Source of the DNA: Oscillospiraceae bacterium
GTDB lineage: Bacteria; Bacillota; Clostridia; Oscillospirales; Acutalibacteraceae
DNA: 33,460 nucleotides
Assembly (NCBI GenBank): GCA_902792985.1
Contig: CADBBT010000015.1
Span: 1 to 33,460, forward strand
Direction: 5' to 3'
A program made the translations under genes and the position numbers. Under the pieces are notes generated by a model. The model saw nothing but the letters and a program-made list of their open reading frames with translations. It was not told the origin of the DNA and did no database searches. Of this stretch, positions 8,561 through 18,134 are shown one piece after another (within the stretch, counting starts at the first letter, position 1; every line of letters starts with the position of its first letter).

Positions 8561-11500
8561 TTATTTTTTGAACGCAGCTTTGAAGAAGTCGATGATCTTC
8601 ATCAGCCATTCAAAGATTTGCTTGAAGAAGCGGAACAGGCCGTTTCCGGCAAGGCCCTTGGAGCCGATGATGTCGCCGATGTTTTCGTCCGCCGCCTTAA
8701 GCAGTATCTGCATCACGGCGCGGGCGATGTCGTTGTCGAGGTTTTCGAGGTGTTCCACAACACCGGTCAGTTCATCGTTCACATGGTCATAGGCTTCCAC
8801 CCCGCTGCCGGAGGCTTGGGAGGCGCCGTAGACCGTGTAATAGATGCTGAGCATGGCGACCTCAAAGCCGCCGAGGGTGCTCATGTAGCCCGCCAGCAGA
8901 TGCAGGAACGCGCTGACCGCCGCCTCCCCTACGCCGTTGATGGTGGCTTTGGTCTTGATGAGCGCCACCAGCGCGTCGGCGTTGCCGTCCACAGACAGGA
9001 ATTTCAGGATGATACGGATCAGGATTGACAGCAGATCGCCGAAGCAGTACTTGTCGATCGTTTTGTCCATGACCATCGTATAGGCCGTTTTGCCTGTCAG
9101 CGAATCATAGGAACGCACATAGCCGTGGGTCAGCTCGTTGACCGCCAGTGCGGCGATGGAGGTGAACTTGAACGGCAGACCGTTCTTCGCCAGCAGGTTG
9201 TTGACCGCAGCAAGCGCAACGCTGAACAGATAGCGGAAATCAACGTCTTCCAGGCCGTCGACCGTCTTCCATGTGCCGCCGCACTGTTCATAAACAGCCT
9301 TCACGTCGCCTTCCGAAACGCCGACAAGCGTATAAAGCTGCTCCTTGACGAGCTTTTCAAGCTTCAGCGTTCTGTAAAGATCGAAGCCCTGTTCGTCATA
9401 GACGAGCTGGGTGATCTGTTCCTTCATCGGTTCGGCGGCGTTTGCAATGATGAGCACGGAATGGATCAGGTTCTTCAGCACGGTGTCGATGCCGTTGCAG
9501 TTGATGAAATAGACGATGGACGGGAAAAGCTCAAGGAGCTGCGTCGCCGTGGAATCCATCAGCTTCTGGAGCATGGCGACCAGGGGGTGCACCACGCCGG
9601 TGACGGCAAAGGACGGATCCTCCTGTACCTTAGCTGTGAATGCAGCCGGATCGCAGATGTCGCCGTCGCGCAGGTTCTGCACAAGGTTTTTCGGGCTGCC
9701 GTCGATGTTCAGCGCCTCAAACAGCGGCACAAGACCGTATTTGTAGCCCTCGGCGCCGGGCAGCGTGAGCTGGATGGGTTCGGCGTTTTTGCCAAGACCG
9801 TCGCCCTCGGCAAAGAAGGTGTAATCGCTGTCCGCCAGCACAAAGGCCATCACGGACGCCAGAGGGGTCAGCAGCTCGGTGATCGCTTTTTCAAAGACTT
9901 CGCCGTTGGCGTCCACGGCTGCTTCGGTCACGTCAGTCGAGAAGCCCCAGTCTTTGCCGTTTTCATAGACGCCGCCGGGCGCGTAGGCGTCCCACGCATG
10001 AACGTCAAGGCCGAGCAGACGCTCGATGAAGCCGGCGATCGCGCCGTCGGGATCGTATTTGTCGAGCAGCGGCTTGATTTGGCCGAGCATGGCGGTCAGC
10101 TTGTTCATCATATTCTGCGAGAACAGCATTCCGCCCAGCAGCGCATGCACGAGCGAACGGAAATCAGTGATCTTGATGCCGTTGATCTCCAGACCGAGGA
10201 GGTACAGCATGTCGTTGATGAAGGATTCCAGATTCTCCACCAGCTCCGCCGCCATCTCGCGCGTCCACATCTTGCCGGCGTAGGGATCGGTGTCAAACAG
10301 CTTGGAGAGCGTCAGCGCCGTGACAAGGTGATCTGTATCTGCGTATTCGGTGAACAGCCAGGTCGGATCCTGATAGTCGAATTTGAAATCGTTCAGGTTC
10401 AGCACGTTGATGAGGGTCTGTCGCACGTTTTCGCCGACCGCCGTGTTCCAGAAATCGGTGTTGACCGGGTCCTCCAGCAGATCGAGAGCAACGCTCAGAA
10501 GGATCGTGATGGTCGCGGCCTTGTCCTGACTGCCAAGATAGGTCATGCGGTAGGTCGAAAAATCGCAGGCCGTCGCGGTGTTCGCATAGATTTTTCCGGT
10601 GGTGAAGTTGTCCAGCAGACGCGCCGCGAATTCGCTCGGATAGAGTTGATAAACAACGGGATCGTCCGTTTCGTCACGGGTCTTGTTTTTCACCATAACC
10701 AGCGCAAACAGATCGGAAAGCTCAATGTGCTCCAGATCGATGTCAAGACCGATGAACTGCTTGAGCAAGCCGGAAAGCGTCAGCCGCTCGTCGCCGGTCT
10801 TTCCGGCGTAATCGTTATAGAAATCGAGCAGGGCGATCACCTGTGCGGTCAGGTTTTGCAGCGACACGCCCAGACCGTTGGAATTGATGTAATAGAGCAG
10901 ATCAGGCACAATGGCAAGCAGCTCGTCGATTGTGCTTCCGTTCAACATGGACTGAATGCGGCCGAGCAGGCTGTCGAACAGGTCGCGCAGCATTGCGGCA
11001 ATGTTATAATCCTCGTCCACATAGGTCTTGGCGCTTTTCAGCCCCTCAAAGCCGAGCGCCTCCAGCAGCGGCAGCAGCACATAGCGGTAGGTCTCAAGGC
11101 CGGTCACATGAACAAGATCGTCGCGGCGGTTGCGATGCGCCGTGACGCCCGAAGCGTTGAACAGCGTGAGATCCTTGCCCAGCAGCAGGAAAGCAAGCAG
11201 CGGCTGCAGCGGCTCGGTGAGTTCATAAAGCACGTTGGAGAGGCGGGTATAGTCGCCGCCGAGCACCGTTCGGGTCAGACCCGTGGGTTCGCCGTCAAAG
11301 CCATAGTAGGTCACAACGCCGTTTTCTCGAACGGTCTTTGTGATGTCGATGTTGAACCGGTCAAGATAGATGCCGATGCCTGTCGCCGCCTCGCAGATCG
11401 CCTTGTTGTACTGGGCGATTTTCGCGCTGGCCTTGCGAATCATTGCAAGGGCGTCTTCCGGATGCCGTTTGTTGATCTTTTTCGCAAGGAAATCGAAGCC

Positions 11501-14500
11501 CTCGTTGTCGCGGCCGTTCAGGAAATCGCCGAACAGCGCAAGCACCTTGTCAAGCACTTCGTCGGTCAAAAGGCCATTGATGAGCGCTTCGGCAAGCGAG
11601 CCGACGGTGTAGGACTTTGCGTCGCTTTCCACGCCCAAAAGGGCGAGCAGCTTGTCGCCGAGGAGCGTGCCGCCGCCGAGATCGATGCTCAGCGCGTTGG
11701 CAAGCATGGCGTCCAGCTTTTCAACCAGATAAACCGCCGTTTCCTCGTCCCAGTCGGTCATGTCATAGCTCGAAAGATACTTTGCGTAATCCTGCTGTGC
11801 CTGCACGGTGCGTTTTGCGGCAGCCGGCACAAAGCCTTCGGCGCTGATCTGTTCAAGCAAAGCGCTCTTTTCGGCGGCGGAAGCGTCGTCGCCGAGGATG
11901 TAGGCCCAATCGAAGGCGGACGTATATTTTGCGGGAAGACCCTTCATCAGCTCGATGGCGGTCTTGACCACGCCCTTCTGACCGAACACAGCTTCGATCG
12001 CGGCGTCCATCACGTCGGCATTGTCGCCGTAGCACAGCACTTCAATGCCCATGGAGATCATTGCGGTCAAGGCATCCTTGCCGTCGGTATTCAGCCGATA
12101 TGCCGTGCGCGGTATCAGGCGGCCGTTTTCATCAAGCACATAGGACTTGGATTCAAAGGGTTCCCGCAGGCAGGCAAGGTCTTCCATTGCCGCGTGATAG
12201 GGCGGTTTCAGTTCCAGATGCTTGCGCACGCCGCCGATTTCAACGGATGCGATCACAGCCAGCAGATTCAGAATGCTGTTGACAGAGAGCTTCTTGAGCT
12301 TGAGCTCCGCACCGCGGGCATGCATCACCTGCCGCATCTCCTTTTCGGTGCCGTATTGGCCGAAGCGATAGGTAAAGCGGCAGATCATGGTGTTGATCAG
12401 CTCGTCAAGATCGATGTTGACGATCGGGCGCAAGGTGTCAAGCAGTTGCCAAAGCGGGTGCAGAAAGTTTTGGGTCATGACGCCCACGCCGTTGTCGGAA
12501 ACAGCGTACATCACCTGCGCGAGCATATCGAACAGGTCTGCAAGGGTCGTGGGTGAATCAAAGATTGCGAACAGACGCTCCACGATCTGATCCACACACT
12601 TGAGCAGGGCTTTGGCCGTGCCCATTTCCTTGAATTCGACGGGTGTCAGGGCATTTTCGATCCCCATGGCCTCCAGCAGCGGCAGCATGGCAAAGTTGTA
12701 GCCGTCGTGACCCTGCACCGTGACCAGCGCGCCGGAAGGAACGCCGTCCTTCGTATAGGCCAGCGCCTGGAAATCCTTGCCGCAGAACACCATATCCAGC
12801 AGCGGCTGCACCGGAACCAGCAGTTCGCCGAGGGCAGCAAAGATATCGGAATAGGTTTCAACCTTCTTTTCTGTGCCTTCTCTGTCTGTGTAATACCAAT
12901 CGACCAGCGGTCTGCCGTCTTCATCGCTGCCGATGCGCTCACCGCGCAGGTTCTTGAAGATTTTTGCTGCCGGCGCCGGTTCGGGAAGCAAAGCGTCAAA
13001 CAGATAGCCGAAGTCGCTGCGCCAGCTTGTGACATCGATGCCCGTGGCGTCTTTGAGCAGATCGGCCGGCATCTCCAGCGCGTCGTCATAAAGCTCGCAC
13101 AAAAGCTCGGCGACCAGCGTGACATATTCGGGCTTGTTCAAAAGCTCCAGAATCAGCGGCCTCGCATATTCGCGCAGAGACTCGATCTGCGCCGTGGAGG
13201 GATCCAGATCGAACGGGATCGCCCGCAGCAGCTCGTCGGCGAGGTCGTCGATGTCCTCTACCGCGAATCTTGCAAGCCCTTCCGTCCAGCGGTTGTCATA
13301 TTCCAGATAGGGAATTTTGCCGTTGTGGGCGGCGACTTCATCCAGCGTGGTTTGCGCCGCCTTAGGATAAGTCAGCGTGTCGCCCGTGTAATCGCGCGGC
13401 AAGAGCAGCTCGCACATCACGTTGAGCAGGTTCTCCGTGGTCAGATTGGCGCGCAGCTTATCAAGGTCGAGCTTGCCGTCGGCGTCGCAGGCGTTTTTCA
13501 GCAGCGCTTGCAGCGAAAGATCCAGCGTGTCCATCTGTTCCGCCGTGAGGTTTGCAAGCGCTTCTTTGATCTCGCCGTAATCCAGACCGAGCATAGAAAG
13601 AATGGTTTCGATTGCCTCGGTGTCCTGCAGCAGACCGGAAACCAGACGCACACAGTAATAAAACACGTCGGAAATGCGGGCGTCGACATGGTAGTATTCA
13701 TGAAGTTTAAGGTCGTTCCAGCGCTTTTTATATTCGCTGTCGCGCAGGGAGCCTTTGTATTTTTTCAGCGTTCCGAGTGAGGAAAGCTCTTGAAGATCGA
13801 GCAGCGCAAGGTTCAGCAGATGGATCGGCTGTCCGTTCCCGTCCACAAGGTTGCCGAAGAACCATTCGAGCACCGTGGAAATTTTGCCGAAATCGAAACC
13901 GAGCGTCCGCACCGCATCGGCGGAAAGGAAGTATTCGTCGATCAGTTCAGATAAATTCAGATCGCCGAGCAGTTCGGATGTGCTGATTTTCACATCTTTC
14001 GGCCAGGTTTCTTTCGAGGGGAACGCACCGTCCTTCAGTTTTCCGCCGAGCATTCCCGCAAACATGTTGAACAGATCCGGGAAAAGCGGGAAAACAGTGT
14101 CTTTCATCACGTCGTTCACCTGGTCGGAAACGTCGATGATTCCGAGGTCGGCCACCCATTCAAGGTCGATCAGACTCATAAACGAGAAGATCAAGCCGAG
14201 CACCGGCTGCAGCAGCGAATACGCCAGCGTAGTGGCAACCAACTGGGCATATTTGACCGGGTTCAGCCAGTCATACCAATGCTTCATGATCTGGTCTTCA
14301 ATGATGTCGCCGAGGCCGGAGAAGAAATCGGATACGCTGTTCAGATTGAAGGAGGTCTGAATGAACGCCGAATAGGTGGTGTCAAGATTCAGCAAGTCAA
14401 ACAGCTTGCCGTTTTCCAGCATGATCATCACATTTGGCAGAATGGAGAGCAGCTTTTCCAGCGGATGGGTGGCGAACTGATTGAGCAGCGCAAACAGCGG

Positions 14501-17500
14501 CCCCGTCAGCCCTTGGACCACCTTTTTCACATTGTCTGTTGTGGGAAGATTCTTATCGAATTTAATATGGTTGAACGAATACCCCTCAACCGTGCTGCCG
14601 TCCGCGGGCGCAAAGGTATTGATGCCCAGCGCTTCAAAAACGGGCACCACAATGTCTTCATAGAAATGGAACGCATGGGGATAGAACGTGAGACCGCCGT
14701 CGGAAGCCGCCGGAATGTTGATCAGCGTCAGCGAAATCAGAATCGAAAAATAAACGGCGTTGCTCAGATTCAGCTTGTCGTGTACCTCCACCTTTTCGGC
14801 AAACAGCATTTCCAGCACGGGGCTGACCGCGCCGAGGATGATGGACAGGATGCTTTCAAAATCATCAAAAGAATCGACGTTCCATTCGAAATTCAGCTTG
14901 CCGTCCGCGTCGAGCAAACGGTTCCAGTCATCGCCGCAATTATCGAGCGCATGCACGATGGCGCTGTAATCGCGGCCGTTTGTGCTCTGCTGGCTAACCA
15001 GCTTTGCAACATCCTTCGGCCAGAAGGAGAAGCCGGCATCCTGCAAAAGCTTTTTCACCGATTTTGCCTTTCCGCCGTCCACATAGAAATCGAAGGAGCC
15101 GCCGATGGCAAGCGAATCCAAAATGGTTGAGACCGTTTCGCCCGTGGTGCCGCTGCCGCCGGCGAGCAGATAGATCGCCTTGACCACGTCAACGCGGTAA
15201 TGGCCGCCGCCCAAATCCTCAACGTAATCGTTGCTCTTGGTCAGCATCTTCGGAATCTCTGCCGGCAGTTTGGTGACCGTTGGGAAGATCAGGGCGAAGA
15301 TCTGGTTGATGACCTCATCGGAAAACACCACCTGCGCCAGAAAGCTCATCAGAAGATCGAACATGGTGGTCTTGCCGTCGCCGTTGTAATCCTTGACCGT
15401 GATGCCGAAGGACTCCGGCAGCAGCTTTGCCACCAGCGCCACGGCTTCCTCTGACGCGGCAAAGCCGTCGATCCTGGAAACCAACTGATTGATCGTTTCT
15501 TCCGTGACGAGATAATCGTCGCTGTCCAGATCGGGATTGCGCAGAATATCGTCTTGCGACGCCTCACGCTTGGAATAATAGCCGTTCGTGTCATAGGTCT
15601 TTTGTTCAAAGCTCTTGAAAGCGGCTTCCTTCATGGCGTTGATGTCGAACTGGATGCCAGACAGCAGGGCGAAGCCCACCGCGCGGCGCTCCTGATCGTC
15701 GGCGAAGGAGGGGTTGGTCTGTTTGCTGTTCCAAATTTGCTCTGCTTTGGATTCCACTGCATCCGTGCACCAGTCGGAGCCGTAAAGCTTCCAAAGCAGC
15801 GCTTCATCCATCGCCTTAATCTGATTGCGCAGCTTGTTGATGCTTTCATCGTTCACGATGAAATACTTCGGTTTGCCGCCCGTGCCGTAGAGATCGGCAA
15901 GCTCTTTGTCGCAGAGCTCCGCTGTCAGAGTAAGCAGCGCCTGTTCGCATTCCGCAATTCTTGCTGCTCTTGTATCATAATCCGTAATATATGCCTTTGT
16001 TTGCTCATAAACAGGCGCATACTGCTGAAGCTGTTCATCGTTCTGCGCAAACAGAGAGCCGGCGCCGTCCAAAACGGTTTCTCCGGCGTCGTTCTTTTTC
16101 AGAACGCCGACCAGCCCGGCCGCGGTCACGTCGTCCACGGTCAGACCGTTGATGCGCTCATAGTACGCCTGGAACGCGGTATCCGTCTTTTTCGCGGTTT
16201 CAAACTCCGAGCGCATGGCAATAACGGAGGCAAGGCTTGTGTCTGCGCCGCCGTCTTCCTTGGCCGTCAGCAGCGGCTTGAGCGTATTGTTGATAAAGTC
16301 CTGGTCAGCGGCACCCTCGCCTTCCGTCGGGCGTTTTTTCAGCTCGGTCAGCATGGCGGTCATCTGAGAGGAGAGCTGCTGCAGACGGACAAGCGTTCTG
16401 TGCTTGCAGGACGTGTTTTCCAGGGCGCATTTTGTGCAGGCGTCTTTTCCAAACAGGTCGCTGTGGCCGCAGGAAGTCAGCATAGCTTTGCCGCAGACGT
16501 CGCAAACGCCGTTGCTGTCCGCGTCTGTGCAGTCGCCCATGCAGTAGCCGCAGTTGTCGCATTTGCCGTCGGCAACATCTTTTTCTGCGCCTGTGGCATC
16601 CACACAGACATGCGATGCATCCAGGCCGCAAATGTCGCACTTGTTATCGCTGTCGCTGTCAACATATGTGTGCGGCGCTTTTGCGCAAACATCGCAGAAG
16701 CCGTCGCCGATTTCCTGTTTTGCGCCGGCAGCGTCAACATGGCTGTCCATGCAGCTGCCGCAGCCGTCACAAAGGCCGTCGGCATACTCGTGGCCGGCAC
16801 TGTTGCAGATCGAGTTGCCGCAAACGTCGCACTCACCGTTCGCGCCGTCGACATAGGTTTCAAACTGGATATAGGTATATTCCGTCGTCACGGTTTGCCG
16901 TGTGCCGTCTTCGTTATAGACCACATTGCCTTCTTCGTCAACCTTGTCATAGGTATAGGTACCCTTGGCGTCGGTGCCGATCCAGACATTTTCGGTGTTA
17001 TAATACTTCCCTTCGGCGTCAGCCCCGGTTCCGGGCGCAATGTCGCTTTCGGTGTACCACTTGGTTTCACCGTCGGTGCAGCCGTTCAAACAGCAGCCGC
17101 ACACGTCGCAGCGCAGATCGTGGTTTGCGTCCGTGAATACACCGTAATCTTTGATTCCATAGACCACAGTTGCATTCCCGCCGCTGACAAAGGCTTTCGC
17201 CGTACCGTAAGCGTTATCGATCGCCCACTGCGCAGCGTTCTTGATCTCTGCAGACGTAAAGGATTCCCAACCGGTCGCGTTCGCAGGCGTTTCGTCGCTC
17301 TTTTTCGGCGCTTTCCGCAGACCGCGTTTGGAGAGCGTTTCTTCGCTGACAAGCTCCAGCTTGCCTTCTTCGTTCAGCGCATAGGTGCTTTTGGTGTTGC
17401 CGACGGTGATCTCGGCGGCAATGAGCTTACCCTGGCGGGTCTGTTCTTCAGGCGCTTCCTGCGCCGTTTCGGCGGCAGCAGACTTCCACTCTTCGGCAAA

Positions 17501-17578
17501 AACCGCGAAGGGCAGAACGGACAGCGCCATGACGATTGCAAGGAACACGCTGAGGGGTTTGCGGATGTGTTTGAACAT
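8561..17578 (-). CDS. Giant secreted protein with Cys-rich repeats and large degenerate repeats
   Basis: About 3005 residues. The chosen ATG (17576-17578) has AAGGAGGAG a few bases upstream; a GTG eight codons earlier has no such site. Residues 1-29 (MFKHIRKPLSVFLAIVMALS onward, ending AVFAEE) form a Sec signal peptide. From about 150 to 400 there are eight CxxC motifs, many preceded by an Asp/Asn-rich loop, as in DSDSDNKCDICG and DADSNGVCDVCG. Around 728 an EF-hand/dockerin-like loop DYNGDGKTTMFDLL occurs. From about 930 to the end a large unit recurs at least four times, marked by VPVFEALGI, LPLLEAMGI, LPLLEALGF and VPLFEALNI near residues 974, 1628, 2164 and 2614. Each is followed by a helical ...NGxGVxxQN... 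segment. It ends in an amphipathic tail IIDFFKAAFKK; no LPXTG or transmembrane anchor was seen. The function is unknown. A surface or extracellular structural, adhesive or binding role is inference. It appears to be transcribed alone, between its own terminator and a repeat-bearing leader. Confidence 0.9.
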   Translation of the reverse strand: MFKHIRKPLSVFLAIVMALSVLPFAVFAEEWKSAAAETAQEAPEEQTRQGKLIAAEITVGNTKSTYALNEEGKLELVSEETLSKRGLRKAPKKSDETPANATGWESFTSAEIKNAAQWAIDNAYGTAKAFVSGGNATVVYGIKDYGVFTDANHDLRCDVCGCCLNGCTDGETKWYTESDIAPGTGADAEGKYYNTENVWIGTDAKGTYTYDKVDEEGNVVYNEDGTRQTVTTEYTYIQFETYVDGANGECDVCGNSICNSAGHEYADGLCDGCGSCMDSHVDAAGAKQEIGDGFCDVCAKAPHTYVDSDSDNKCDICGLDASHVCVDATGAEKDVADGKCDNCGYCMGDCTDADSNGVCDVCGKAMLTSCGHSDLFGKDACTKCALENTSCKHRTLVRLQQLSSQMTAMLTELKKRPTEGEGAADQDFINNTLKPLLTAKEDGGADTSLASVIAMRSEFETAKKTDTAFQAYYERINGLTVDDVTAAGLVGVLKKNDAGETVLDGAGSLFAQNDEQLQQYAPVYEQTKAYITDYDTRAARIAECEQALLTLTAELCDKELADLYGTGGKPKYFIVNDESINKLRNQIKAMDEALLWKLYGSDWCTDAVESKAEQIWNSKQTNPSFADDQERRAVGFALLSGIQFDINAMKEAAFKSFEQKTYDTNGYYSKREASQDDILRNPDLDSDDYLVTEETINQLVSRIDGFAASEEAVALVAKLLPESFGITVKDYNGDGKTTMFDLLMSFLAQVVFSDEVINQIFALIFPTVTKLPAEIPKMLTKSNDYVEDLGGGHYRVDVVKAIYLLAGGSGTTGETVSTILDSLAIGGSFDFYVDGGKAKSVKKLLQDAGFSFWPKDVAKLVSQQSTNGRDYSAIVHALDNCGDDWNRLLDADGKLNFEWNVDSFDDFESILSIILGAVSPVLEMLFAEKVEVHDKLNLSNAVYFSILISLTLINIPAASDGGLTFYPHAFHFYEDIVVPVFEALGINTFAPADGSTVEGYSFNHIKFDKNLPTTDNVKKVVQGLTGPLFALLNQFATHPLEKLLSILPNVMIMLENGKLFDLLNLDTTYSAFIQTSFNLNSVSDFFSGLGDIIEDQIMKHWYDWLNPVKYAQLVATTLAYSLLQPVLGLIFSFMSLIDLEWVADLGIIDVSDQVNDVMKDTVFPLFPDLFNMFAGMLGGKLKDGAFPSKETWPKDVKISTSELLGDLNLSELIDEYFLSADAVRTLGFDFGKISTVLEWFFGNLVDGNGQPIHLLNLALLDLQELSSLGTLKKYKGSLRDSEYKKRWNDLKLHEYYHVDARISDVFYYCVRLVSGLLQDTEAIETILSMLGLDYGEIKEALANLTAEQMDTLDLSLQALLKNACDADGKLDLDKLRANLTTENLLNVMCELLLPRDYTGDTLTYPKAAQTTLDEVAAHNGKIPYLEYDNRWTEGLARFAVEDIDDLADELLRAIPFDLDPSTAQIESLREYARPLILELLNKPEYVTLVAELLCELYDDALEMPADLLKDATGIDVTSWRSDFGYLFDALLPEPAPAAKIFKNLRGERIGSDEDGRPLVDWYYTDREGTEKKVETYSDIFAALGELLVPVQPLLDMVFCGKDFQALAYTKDGVPSGALVTVQGHDGYNFAMLPLLEAMGIENALTPVEFKEMGTAKALLKCVDQIVERLFAIFDSPTTLADLFDMLAQVMYAVSDNGVGVMTQNFLHPLWQLLDTLRPIVNIDLDELINTMICRFTYRFGQYGTEKEMRQVMHARGAELKLKKLSVNSILNLLAVIASVEIGGVRKHLELKPPYHAAMEDLACLREPFESKSYVLDENGRLIPRTAYRLNTDGKDALTAMISMGIEVLCYGDNADVMDAAIEAVFGQKGVVKTAIELMKGLPAKYTSAFDWAYILGDDASAAEKSALLEQISAEGFVPAAAKRTVQAQQDYAKYLSSYDMTDWDEETAVYLVEKLDAMLANALSIDLGGGTLLGDKLLALLGVESDAKSYTVGSLAEALINGLLTDEVLDKVLALFGDFLNGRDNEGFDFLAKKINKRHPEDALAMIRKASAKIAQYNKAICEAATGIGIYLDRFNIDITKTVRENGVVTYYGFDGEPTGLTRTVLGGDYTRLSNVLYELTEPLQPLLAFLLLGKDLTLFNASGVTAHRNRRDDLVHVTGLETYRYVLLPLLEALGFEGLKSAKTYVDEDYNIAAMLRDLFDSLLGRIQSMLNGSTIDELLAIVPDLLYYINSNGLGVSLQNLTAQVIALLDFYNDYAGKTGDERLTLSGLLKQFIGLDIDLEHIELSDLFALVMVKNKTRDETDDPVVYQLYPSEFAARLLDNFTTGKIYANTATACDFSTYRMTYLGSQDKAATITILLSVALDLLEDPVNTDFWNTAVGENVRQTLINVLNLNDFKFDYQDPTWLFTEYADTDHLVTALTLSKLFDTDPYAGKMWTREMAAELVENLESFINDMLYLLGLEINGIKITDFRSLVHALLGGMLFSQNMMNKLTAMLGQIKPLLDKYDPDGAIAGFIERLLGLDVHAWDAYAPGGVYENGKDWGFSTDVTEAAVDANGEVFEKAITELLTPLASVMAFVLADSDYTFFAEGDGLGKNAEPIQLTLPGAEGYKYGLVPLFEALNIDGSPKNLVQNLRDGDICDPAAFTAKVQEDPSFAVTGVVHPLVAMLQKLMDSTATQLLELFPSIVYFINCNGIDTVLKNLIHSVLIIANAAEPMKEQITQLVYDEQGFDLYRTLKLEKLVKEQLYTLVGVSEGDVKAVYEQCGGTWKTVDGLEDVDFRYLFSVALAAVNNLLAKNGLPFKFTSIAALAVNELTHGYVRSYDSLTGKTAYTMVMDKTIDKYCFGDLLSILIRIILKFLSVDGNADALVALIKTKATINGVGEAAVSAFLHLLAGYMSTLGGFEVAMLSIYYTVYGASQASGSGVEAYDHVNDELTGVVEHLENLDNDIARAVMQILLKAADENIGDIIGSKGLAGNGLFRFFKQIFEWLMKIIDFFKAAFKK

Positions 17579-17636
17579 GGGGACTCCTCCTTGGGGGGGC
17601 ACTGCTTAACTGCAGTATAATAATTTGTTTTAATGT

Positions 17637-17693
17637 AGCATAAAATGAAAAAAAATACAAGTTATTTCAGCATAAATTATTAAAAAATACAAG
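17637..17693 (-). repeat. Two imperfect 25-base direct repeats upstream of the giant gene
   Basis: The units at 17637-17661 and 17669-17693 share AGCATAAA...AAAATACAAG on the plus strand, 32 bases apart (three helical turns). They lie 60-115 bases before the giant-gene ATG, where its promoter should be; TATACT at about 17615-17620 (minus) is a possible -10. A regulator-binding role is inferred from position only. Confidence 0.5.
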
Positions 17694-17786
17694 ATGTATA
17701 ATAACCCCCGTGATACAGAAAGTATCCGCGGCGGTTTTTCATATGACATAAAAGGCACCCGCTTTTCAGCAGATGCTTTTTCGTTA

Positions 17787-17839
17787 GTGGAAATAAGGTC
17801 AGAGAACTCCTTGCCTCTTGAATGCCGAAGGACGATCTC
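17787..17839 (-). other. Degenerate 3' half of a tRNA-Ala-like sequence
   Basis: From 17787 to 17826 the sequence matches the tRNA-Ala-like gene at 8406-8446 in roughly 32 of 41 aligned positions. The identical stretch CCTCTTGAATGCC covers the anticodon region, and the match then decays. No acceptor 5' strand or intact T-arm remains. I read it as a relic of an integration site. Confidence 0.5.
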
Positions 17840-17904
17840 AAACCGATCAAAGCAACCGCAACAGCTTATGTTGCTGACATCTTTCGGCGTTTGCGGGAAC
17901 ACGG

Positions 17905-18045
17905 CTAGCGCTCTAAATTTATGATTAAATCAGCTAACTCGATTTCGGATTCGCCCTCAGGTACAAAGCATAAATCATCTATCACAAAATCTTTAAAAAA
18001 GGTCTTTTCTGCAAATGCACTTAATAGTTTTTCTGACTGGTTCAC
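17905..18045 (-). pseudogene. 5' stub of an unidentified gene, truncated
   Basis: On the minus strand a GTG at 18043-18045, eight bases after GAGGG, opens a 46-residue frame starting MNQSEKLLSAFAEKTFF and continuing KDFVIDDLCFVPEG...ELADLIINLER before a TAG. The composition is protein-like, and to my recollection the N-terminus resembles long uncharacterised proteins, some nuclease-like, that begin FAEKTFLKDF and continue past INLG. The frame ends abruptly next to the degenerate tRNA relic, which suggests an integration junction cut the gene. A genuine short protein cannot be excluded. The codons are AT-rich, unlike the giant gene. Confidence 0.45.
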
Positions 18046-18095
18046 AACTAACACCCTCTTCTAAAAAGGATTCTAAAAATAAAAGTTAGAACTAC

Positions 18096-18128
18096 AAAAA
18101 AAGCAAGCAAACGATTTCGCTTACTTGC
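18096..18128 (-). terminator. Hairpin terminator after the second tRNA-Ala 3' fragment
   Basis: An 11-base stem with GU pairs (18103-18113 with 18118-18128), an ATTT loop and seven U on the minus strand (18096-18102) lies immediately downstream of the tRNA 3' fragment. This is the same layout as at 8365-8398, though the stem sequence differs. Confidence 0.6.
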
Positions 18129-18134
18129 TTCTTC

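Noticed and set aside
9125-12556. Plus-strand open frame of 1143 codons opposite the giant gene
   Set aside because: It is a shadow of the minus-strand gene's GC-rich third positions: no ribosome site, no recognisable domain and a His/Arg/Gln-rich composition. The similar long plus frames at 950-2230, 2360-3625, 6491-8194 and 15554-17620 are rejected for the same reason.
17694-17924. Plus-strand 76-codon frame near the tRNA relic
   Set aside because: It runs through tRNA-derived sequence and the antisense of the gene stub. No ribosome site is present.
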